Below, piece after piece: positions 1-3,785 of a stretch of 5,842 nucleotides of DNA. The position numbers and the translations under genes are program-made. This stretch comes from an uncultured Sphingomonadales bacterium (lineage in GTDB: Bacteria > Pseudomonadota > Alphaproteobacteria > Sphingomonadales > Sphingomonadaceae), in assembly GCA_903958285.1 (NCBI GenBank), contig CAJBSR010000252.1, positions 1 to 5,842 of the forward strand, read 5' to 3'. Below the pieces are notes generated by a model. That model saw only the letters and a list, made by a program, of their open reading frames with translations. It was not told where the DNA came from and ran no database searches. Positions within the stretch are counted from its first letter, which is position 1. The number at the start of each line of letters is the position of its first letter.

Positions 1-157
1 CGGCGTTGTTGGCCTTGTCCAGCATCTCTGCTGCATCGTCGAGCGCCTGCTTCTCGCTTTGCGTCACGCCGCCGGGGGCCGGTTCCTCGCCGCCGCCGCA
101 ACTGGCGAGCAGAAGGAGGGGGGCAAGCCAAGCGACGTGGGATCGGGCAGGCATCAT
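1..157 (-). CDS. Small lipoprotein, 5' part only (unknown function)
   Basis: The gene reads leftward and is cut by the window edge; 52 codons are visible. I do not recognise the family. The N-terminus starts Met-Met, then a short basic segment (Arg5, His7), a hydrophobic run and the lipobox LLAS-Cys20. This is a type II signal peptide predicting a lipid-anchored protein exported by Sec and probably sorted to the outer membrane. After Cys20 come a Gly/Glu/Pro-rich tether (about 21-30) and a charged helix-like stretch with Asp-Asp-Ala-Ala and Met-Leu-Asp-Lys. The start is taken at 157 because GGAG lies 10 bases upstream; the second ATG (154) is a less well placed alternative. The Ala-rich lipoprotein gene lies 84 bases upstream on the same strand, with a terminator-like hairpin between. 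Its function cannot be told from this fragment. Confidence 0.72.
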   Translation of the reverse strand, partial: MMPARSHVAWLAPLLLLASCGGGEEPAPGGVTQSEKQALDDAAEMLDKANNA

Positions 158-178
158 CTGATCAATTCTCCAGATACG

Positions 179-213
179 AAAAAGGGCTGCACCCTTTGGG
201 GATGCAGCCCTTT
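179..213 (-). terminator. Intrinsic terminator after the Ala-rich lipoprotein gene
   Basis: An 11-bp perfect stem pairs 181-191 with 203-213. It can continue past a one-base bulge (202) by three G-C pairs (192-194 with 199-201), leaving a 4-base loop. Read on the minus strand, the descending arm runs into TTTTT (183-179), the classic intrinsic terminator form. The plus-strand side has only TTT, so the signal points leftward. It lies 29 bases past the stop of the 242-523 gene and only 21 bases before the start codon of the next lipoprotein gene. It may therefore act as a partial terminator inside a two-gene unit. Confidence 0.8.
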
Positions 214-241
214 CGAGACATGCTCAAGCCCGAAGGCCAAA

Positions 242-523
242 TTACATCTTGTTGGCAGCAGCGTCTGCAGCAGCGCCAGCAGCGGCCTTAGCCGCGTCAG
301 CAGCGGACGAGGCAGCATCGGCAGCGTTGGTCGCAGCTTCGGCAGCCGAACCGGCCGCATTGGCAGCATCGCCAACAGCGCCCATGGCTTCGTTGGAAAC
401 AGCTTCCATGGTGTTGTCAGCCAAGGCTTCTGCGTTGGCGGCTTCGTCAGCAGCCTTTTCACCGCAAGCGGCAAGGCCCATCGAGGCCGCGAGAACAAAC
501 GAAAGAACGATCGACTTTTTCAT
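242..523 (-). CDS. Alanine-rich heptad-repeat lipoprotein, 93 aa
   Basis: This is a short predicted lipoprotein. The start MKKS is followed by a hydrophobic segment (5-18) and the lipobox LAA-Cys20, then an acidic, Ala-rich mature part (35 of 74 residues are Ala). From residue 46 to 87 the chain falls into six seven-residue units. From residue 53 they follow the pattern Ala-Ala-x-Ala-Ala-x-x, for example AAEAATN, AADAASS and AADAAKA, and the chain ends AAANKM. This suggests a long amphipathic helix or alanine-zipper coiled coil on the periplasmic side of the outer membrane, in the manner of a small Lpp-like protein; that is an inference from the repeat, not homology. The start at 523 is fixed by a strong Shine-Dalgarno sequence and by the signal peptide beginning there; the frame is open upstream, but that extension has no export signal. 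A terminator follows. Alternatives are a structural spacer or a stress-type helical protein. Confidence 0.82.
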   Translation of the reverse strand: MKKSIVLSFVLAASMGLAACGEKAADEAANAEALADNTMEAVSNEAMGAVGDAANAAGSAAEAATNAADAASSAADAAKAAAGAAADAAANKM

Positions 524-529
524 GGGTAA

Positions 530-537
530 CCCCTCCC
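530..537 (-). promoter_or_regulatory. Strong ribosome binding site of the Ala-rich lipoprotein gene
   Basis: On the minus strand GGGAGGGG ends 6 bases before the ATG at 523. It decides the start against the longer open frame reaching back to 691, and suggests efficient translation, as expected for an abundant small lipoprotein. Confidence 0.75.
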
Positions 538-544
538 AATAGGA

Positions 545-561
545 CGGAAAAACAGTTTCCG
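545..561. other. Short inverted repeat in the leader of the Ala-rich lipoprotein gene
   Basis: CGGAAA (545-550) and TTTCCG (556-561) form a perfect 6-bp stem with a 5-base loop. It lies 21 bases upstream of the start codon at 523, just before the ribosome binding site on the minus strand. It could be a leader hairpin or a protein site, but a stem this short can occur by chance. I found no convincing minus-strand promoter in 524-728. Confidence 0.25.
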
Positions 562-691
562 GCATCAGGGCGCTACACCCATTCTGACCGGCATCCATGG
601 CGTAATGGCTCCATTTCGGCTTGGCAATCGCTTTCTTGCTGATGTGGACGCGGCCTGACATGGTTTGAGAATATCGCGCAATTGGCCGCAC

Positions 692-720
692 TTGACGTAA
701 TATAAAGAATTCTTTATGTC
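692..720 (+). promoter_or_regulatory. Predicted sigma-70-type promoter of the sahR-metF-metH operon
   Basis: A near-consensus -35 box TTGACG (692-697) is followed, after a 17-base spacer, by TATGTC (715-720) as a -10 box. Transcription would then begin at about 726-729, at or just before the sahR ATG, giving a leaderless or nearly leaderless message. That fits the lack of a Shine-Dalgarno sequence before sahR. The operator palindrome covers the spacer and -10, so a bound repressor would exclude RNA polymerase. The -35 is strong and the -10 only moderate. Confidence 0.55.
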
Positions 721-727
721 TTTATAT
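700..727. promoter_or_regulatory. Predicted SahR operator, palindromic TATAAAGA-type site
   Basis: A perfect 16-bp palindrome ATAAAGAATTCTTTAT occupies 702-717. A second, wider inverted repeat pairs ATATAAAGA (700-708) with TCTTTATAT (719-727) across 10 bases. The site therefore contains one forward half-site and two reverse half-sites, the latter starting 8 bases apart (711 and 719). ArsR-family dimers bind such AT-rich palindromes. It lies directly before a gene for an ArsR-family regulator and overlaps the promoter, which points to autoregulation and repression of the whole operon. The palindrome is seen directly; SahR as its ligand is inferred. Confidence 0.72.
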
Positions 728-728
728 C

Positions 729-1691
729 ATGACCAAAATGCTCGATATCTTCCGTGCTCTCGCAGACCCGACTCGGCTCCGCATCGTTCAACTGCTGCGG
801 ACGATGGAACTTTCTGTGGGAGAGCTTGCTCAGGTTCTGGCGCAAAGCCAGCCCCGGGTTTCCCGCCATATCAAAATCTTATGCGACGCGGGCGTTGCCG
901 AGCGGCGAAAGGAAGGCAGTTGGGTTTTTATCGGCCCCGGCCCAGCAGCAATCACAAGTCCGCTTTTTGATGCCATTGATGTCTGGCTGGAGTCGCTTGG
1001 GGAAGATCACTGGCATGTTGCGGATTCAGCCCGTTTGGCCGCTGTCCGTGCCGACCGGGCCGCAGCTGCCGAGCGTTATTTCGCCGCGCATGCCGACCTT
1101 TGGGATTCGCTGAGGTCGCTCCATGTCGCGGAAAGCGAAGTTGAAGGCGCCATGCGCAACCTGCTCGGTGCGGACTCGCTGGGGACGCTGGTGGACATCG
1201 GTACCGGCACTGGTCGGATCATCGAACTTCTGTCCGCAAATGCCGACCATGCGATTGGCATCGATCGGAGCCCGGAAATGTTGCGCGTCGCGCGCGGCAA
1301 ATTGACGGCGACTGTCTCTCAGGGGTGGGAGTTGCGGCAGGGGGACATATTGGCGCTGCCACTGGACGATGGCGCTGGCGATACCGTCGTACTTCATCAG
1401 GTGCTCCATTATCTGCCAGCACCGGAGCCCGCGCTTGCGGAAGTGGCGCGGCTGGTGAAGCCGGGTGGACGCCTGCTGATTGTCGACTTTGCTCCACATA
1501 GTCATGAAGAGTTGCGCACGCAGGATGCCCATGCCCGTCTTGGCTTTTCCGATGAGCAGATGGCGCAGTGGTATGCAGCCTCGGGTTTGACGCTGGAGGC
1601 GGTTCGGGAACTTCCGGGCAATGAGCTGACCGTCAAACTGTGGCTTGGTCGGAAGACGGCGGGCAGCGGCTTGCGGGTGGTCTCGGCATGA
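729..1691 (+). CDS. sahR: SahR-type ArsR regulator with methyltransferase-like effector domain
   Basis: This 320-residue cytoplasmic transcription factor is expected to repress SAM-cycle genes and to release DNA when S-adenosylhomocysteine accumulates. Residues 1-75 form an ArsR winged helix: LADPTRLRIVQLL (11-23), then a helix-turn-helix with recognition helix QPRVSRHIKIL (41-51). The metal-sensor motif ELCVCDL is replaced by ELSVGEL (27-33), so both helix-3 cysteines are missing and metal sensing is unlikely. After a helical linker (80-150), residues 153-255 form a class I methyltransferase fold: motif I VDIGTGTGR (155-163), the acidic end of strand 2 GID (177-179), GDILALP (205-211) and VKPGGRLLIVDF (243-254). 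Studied SahR proteins of this architecture sense SAH and control ahcY, metE/metH, metF and metK. The ATG at 729 has no Shine-Dalgarno sequence; ATG 738 is an alternative. The stop overlaps the metF start by 4 bases. Effector identity and loss of catalysis are inferred. Confidence 0.88.
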   Translation: MTKMLDIFRALADPTRLRIVQLLRTMELSVGELAQVLAQSQPRVSRHIKILCDAGVAERRKEGSWVFIGPGPAAITSPLFDAIDVWLESLGEDHWHVADSARLAAVRADRAAAAERYFAAHADLWDSLRSLHVAESEVEGAMRNLLGADSLGTLVDIGTGTGRIIELLSANADHAIGIDRSPEMLRVARGKLTATVSQGWELRQGDILALPLDDGAGDTVVLHQVLHYLPAPEPALAEVARLVKPGGRLLIVDFAPHSHEELRTQDAHARLGFSDEQMAQWYAASGLTLEAVRELPGNELTVKLWLGRKTAGSGLRVVSA

Positions 1692-2614
1692 CCATGTCGC
1701 TCGCCAGTTTGCAGGAAGCGCGCCGCGCGCTCGACACGCCCTTGTTCGCCGACCTTGCAGGTGACGCGCAGGTGTCGTTTGAATTCTTCCCGCCCAAGAC
1801 GGAACGGATGGAAGAACAGCTTTGGGAGACGTTTCAGACGCTGGAGCCGTTCAACCCAAGGTTCGTCTCTGTCACCTACGGTGCCGGGGGCTCCACGCGG
1901 GAACGCACGCACGGAACCGTCGCCCGCATTGCTAAGGACTCCAATGTTCCTGCCGCCGCACATCTGACCTGCGTTGCGGCGAGCAAGGAAGAGATTGCCG
2001 AAGTTGCCCGCAATTATTGGGAAGCGGGTGTGCGCCACATCGTGGCCCTGCGTGGCGATCCGCCGGAGATTGGCCAGAAGTTTGAACCGCATCCACATGG
2101 TTATGCTTCGGCGGCAGATCTCGTCGCCGGGCTCAAGGATGTAGCTCCGTTCGAGATTTCGGTTGCTGCCTATCCGGAGATGCATCCCGAGGCGCTGTCA
2201 CCGGCAGCAGACATCGACAATCTGAAGCGCAAGCTCGACGCCGGGGCGACGCGTGCGATTTCGCAGTTCTTCTTTTCGCCGGAAGTCTTCTTCCGCTTCT
2301 GCGATGCGGCCGCCGCTGCTGGGATCAGCGCGGAAATCGTGCCGGGCATCCTCCCTGTATCGAACGTCAGTCAGGCCCGTAAGTTCGCACAAGCTTGCGG
2401 GGCGACGATCCCCGACTGGATGGACCGGCTGTTTGAGGGGTTGGACGATCATCCCGCCTCCCGCCAGCTGATTGCCGCGACCATTTCCGCTGAAATGTGC
2501 CGCAGGCTTTATGCAGGCGGGGTCCGCAATTTCCACTTTTACACATTGAACCGCGCCGAACTCAGCTTTGCGATTTGCCATCTGCTGGGCCTGCGCGCGC
2601 AAGGAGCCCGATAA
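1688..2614 (+). CDS. metF: Methylenetetrahydrofolate reductase MetF
   Basis: This cytoplasmic FAD enzyme reduces 5,10-methylenetetrahydrofolate to 5-methyltetrahydrofolate, the methyl donor for the MetH subunits downstream. The 308 residues cover a full-length bacterial MetF TIM barrel. Family blocks in order are SFEFFPPKTERM (30-41, Glu32 matching catalytic Glu28 of E. coli), SVTYGAGGSTRERT (61-74), HLTCVAA (92-98), VALRGDPP (119-126, Asp124 matching the flavin-contacting Asp120), the YPEMHPEA segment (162-169), AISQFFFSPEVFFRF (190-204), VPGILPVSN (218-226) and the C-terminal NFHFYTLNRAELSFAI (281-296). The start at 1688 gives an ATGA overlap with sahR, has a weak GGGTGG 7 bases upstream, and begins the protein 11-12 residues before the usual E. 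coli-like start. An in-frame ATG at 1640 lies inside sahR and adds 16 unrelated residues; ATG 1694 is possible. Expression is probably coupled to sahR translation. Confidence 0.95.
   Translation: MTMSLASLQEARRALDTPLFADLAGDAQVSFEFFPPKTERMEEQLWETFQTLEPFNPRFVSVTYGAGGSTRERTHGTVARIAKDSNVPAAAHLTCVAASKEEIAEVARNYWEAGVRHIVALRGDPPEIGQKFEPHPHGYASAADLVAGLKDVAPFEISVAAYPEMHPEALSPAADIDNLKRKLDAGATRAISQFFFSPEVFFRFCDAAAAAGISAEIVPGILPVSNVSQARKFAQACGATIPDWMDRLFEGLDDHPASRQLIAATISAEMCRRLYAGGVRNFHFYTLNRAELSFAICHLLGLRAQGAR
2601..2606 (+). promoter_or_regulatory. Ribosome binding site of metH subunit 1, inside the metF end
   Basis: AAGGAG ends 7 bases before the ATG at 2614 and lies within the last codons of metF. 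It fixes the start of the homocysteine-binding subunit, rejecting the upstream in-frame ATG at 2497. Together with the TAATG stop-start overlap it predicts translational coupling. Confidence 0.8.
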
Positions 2615-3660
2615 TGTCTGCCCGTGAACGTCTGATCGCCGAAGCGTCGAAGCGCATCCTGTTGACCGACGGCGCCTGGGGCACCCAGATCCAGAACTTC
2701 AAGCTGGCGGAAGCCGACTATGCGGGGGATCTTGGCCTGACGCATGACCAGAAGGGCAATAACGACATCCTCGCGCTCACGCGGCCTGACGTCGTGGAAA
2801 GCATCGCGCGCGCCTATTTCGAGGCCGGGTCGGATATCATCTCCACCAACACGTTCAGCTCTACCCGCATCAGTCAGGCGGATTATGGCGCGGAGCATCT
2901 GGTGCGCGATCTCAACCTCGCCAATGCGCAGCTCAACCGGAAGGTCGCGGACGAATATGCCGCCAAGGATGGCCGTCCCCGCTTTGTGGCTGGTGCCATT
3001 GGCCCGACGAATAAGACGCTGTCGCTGTCGCCTGATGTGAACGATCCGGGCTATCGCGAAATCGACTTTGACTATCTGAAAGATGTCTACCGAGATCAGG
3101 TCGATGCGCTCGTCGAAGGCGGAGTGGACTTCATTCTGATCGAAACGGTGTTCGACACGCTCAATGCCAAGGCGGCGATCATGTCGGTGTTGGAGGCGCA
3201 AGCAGATCTAGGTCGCGACATCCCGATCATGATCTCGATGACATTGACCGATCTCTCGGGCCGCAACCTCTCCGGCCATACGGTTGAGGCGTTCTGGTAT
3301 GCGGTCAAGCATGCGCGACCGGTGACCATAGGACTCAACTGCTCCTTTGGGGCAGAGCAACTGCGCCCGCACGTCAAGCTGCTGTCGGGCATCGCTGAGA
3401 CGCTGATCATGGTCTACCCCAATGCGGGGCTGCCCAATGAACTTGGCGAATATGACGAGCTGCCTGCTGAAACAGCCGCCTTGGTCGGCGAATGGGCAGC
3501 GGCAGGGCAGGTGAATATTCTGGGCGGATGCTGTGGCTCGAGCCCCGCCCATATCGCCGCCATGGCGAAGGCTATCGATGGCCTCGCCCCGCGCGTCATT
3601 CCCGTGCCTGACGTCAAGACACGGCTCGCCGGGCTTGAACCGATGACCATCGCGGCCTGA
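2614..3660 (+). CDS. metH: Methionine synthase, homocysteine-binding subunit (split MetH, N-terminal part)
   Basis: This 348-residue protein corresponds to the first module of cobalamin-dependent methionine synthase, which binds and activates homocysteine through zinc. It starts with LLTDGAWGTQIQ (16-27), followed by GNNDILALTRPDVV (48-61), the barrel strand GSDIISTNTFSS (72-83), GAIGPTN (127-133) and FILIETVFDTLNAK (173-186). The three zinc ligands are present: Cys243 in GLNCSFG, and Cys306 and Cys307 in GGCCG, matching Cys247, Cys310 and Cys311 of E. coli MetH. The protein ends with a sequence like the E. coli interdomain linker (GLEP-M-TI) and then stops, so pterin, cobalamin and activation modules must come from the next gene. 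The start shares one base with the metF stop. Alone it resembles BHMT-type or MmuM S-methyltransferases, but the linker-like C-terminus and the gene next door make split MetH far more likely. Confidence 0.94.
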   Translation: MSARERLIAEASKRILLTDGAWGTQIQNFKLAEADYAGDLGLTHDQKGNNDILALTRPDVVESIARAYFEAGSDIISTNTFSSTRISQADYGAEHLVRDLNLANAQLNRKVADEYAAKDGRPRFVAGAIGPTNKTLSLSPDVNDPGYREIDFDYLKDVYRDQVDALVEGGVDFILIETVFDTLNAKAAIMSVLEAQADLGRDIPIMISMTLTDLSGRNLSGHTVEAFWYAVKHARPVTIGLNCSFGAEQLRPHVKLLSGIAETLIMVYPNAGLPNELGEYDELPAETAALVGEWAAAGQVNILGGCCGSSPAHIAAMAKAIDGLAPRVIPVPDVKTRLAGLEPMTIAA

Positions 3661-3676
3661 TTGGGATTGCGCCTCA

Positions 3677-3704
3677 CCGCTTGTCCTGAGCCTGTCGAAG
3701 GACC
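3677..3704 (+). repeat. REP-like unit, left copy
   Basis: This 28-base unit contains CCTGAGC-C-TGTCGAAGG and is matched in inverted orientation by 3741-3768 with five differences. Its ends pair with each other: GTCCT (3683-3687) with AGGAC (3699-3703). From memory, closely similar sequences with a CTGAGCTTGTCGAAG core are scattered between genes in many sphingomonad genomes. With the other copy it can form a long imperfect stem with a 36-base loop in the mRNA. Confidence 0.75.
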
Positions 3705-3740
3705 GTCCTTCTTCCGGCGCAAACGGTGAACAGAAAGAAC

Positions 3741-3768
3741 AGTGCTTCGACAAGCTCAGCACAAACGG
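3741..3768 (-). repeat. REP-like unit, right copy (inverted)
   Basis: This is the inverted partner of 3677-3704. Its own terminal stem pairs GTGCT (3742-3746) with AGCAC (3758-3762). Relative to the left copy, one C-G pair in the stem is swapped to G-C, so pairing is kept despite sequence change. The tail CAAACGG (3762-3768) also occurs at 3720-3726, between the copies. Confidence 0.75.
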
Positions 3769-3785
3769 ATTTTGGGATTAGAAAC

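Larger units (their letters stand above)
3661..3779. mobile_element. Putative REPIN/MITE-like element with flanking 8-bp direct repeat
   Basis: The exact 8-mer TTGGGATT occurs immediately after the metH subunit 1 stop (3661-3668) and again at 3772-3779, just before the next gene. Between them are 103 bases holding two inverted REP-like units (3677-3704 and 3741-3768) and a 36-base centre. The layout resembles a small non-autonomous element with a target-site duplication. Removing one repeat copy plus the element (111 bases) would leave 14 bases between stop and GTG. No coding capacity is seen. The inverted units do not reach the element ends exactly, and an 8-base match by chance is possible, so the mobile interpretation is tentative. 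Confidence 0.5.

Noticed and set aside
59..529. Plus-strand open frames of 156 and 97 residues across the lipoprotein genes
   Set aside because: They are the complement of the Ala-rich repeat (GCN codons read in other frames give Ser/Gly- and Ala-rich strings) and have no recognisable start context.
242..691. Longer 149-residue minus-strand reading of the Ala-rich lipoprotein
   Set aside because: The extra 56 N-terminal residues carry no export signal and would bury the lipoprotein signal peptide; the strong ribosome binding site is at the MKKS start.
524..728. Cobalamin, SAM-II or SAH riboswitch upstream of the operon
   Set aside because: Such elements often precede metH or SAM-cycle genes, but no conserved B12 box or pseudoknot pattern is visible, and the predicted promoter leaves almost no leader.
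1502..2185. Minus-strand open frame of 227 residues opposite sahR and metF
   Set aside because: It is antisense to two well-conserved genes and its translation shows no family motifs; typical shadow in GC-rich DNA.
2539..3201. Minus-strand open frame of 220 residues opposite metF and metH subunit 1
   Set aside because: It is a shadow of the metF end and the homocysteine module, with no plausible domain.
3677..3768. CRISPR array
   Set aside because: Only two units, in inverted orientation, with each unit internally palindromic; no spacers or direct-repeat array.
3661..3785. Intrinsic terminator between the two metH genes
   Set aside because: The inverted units form an imperfect stem with a long loop and no T-tract after the right arm; only a 4-base T run (3770-3773) follows several bases later.
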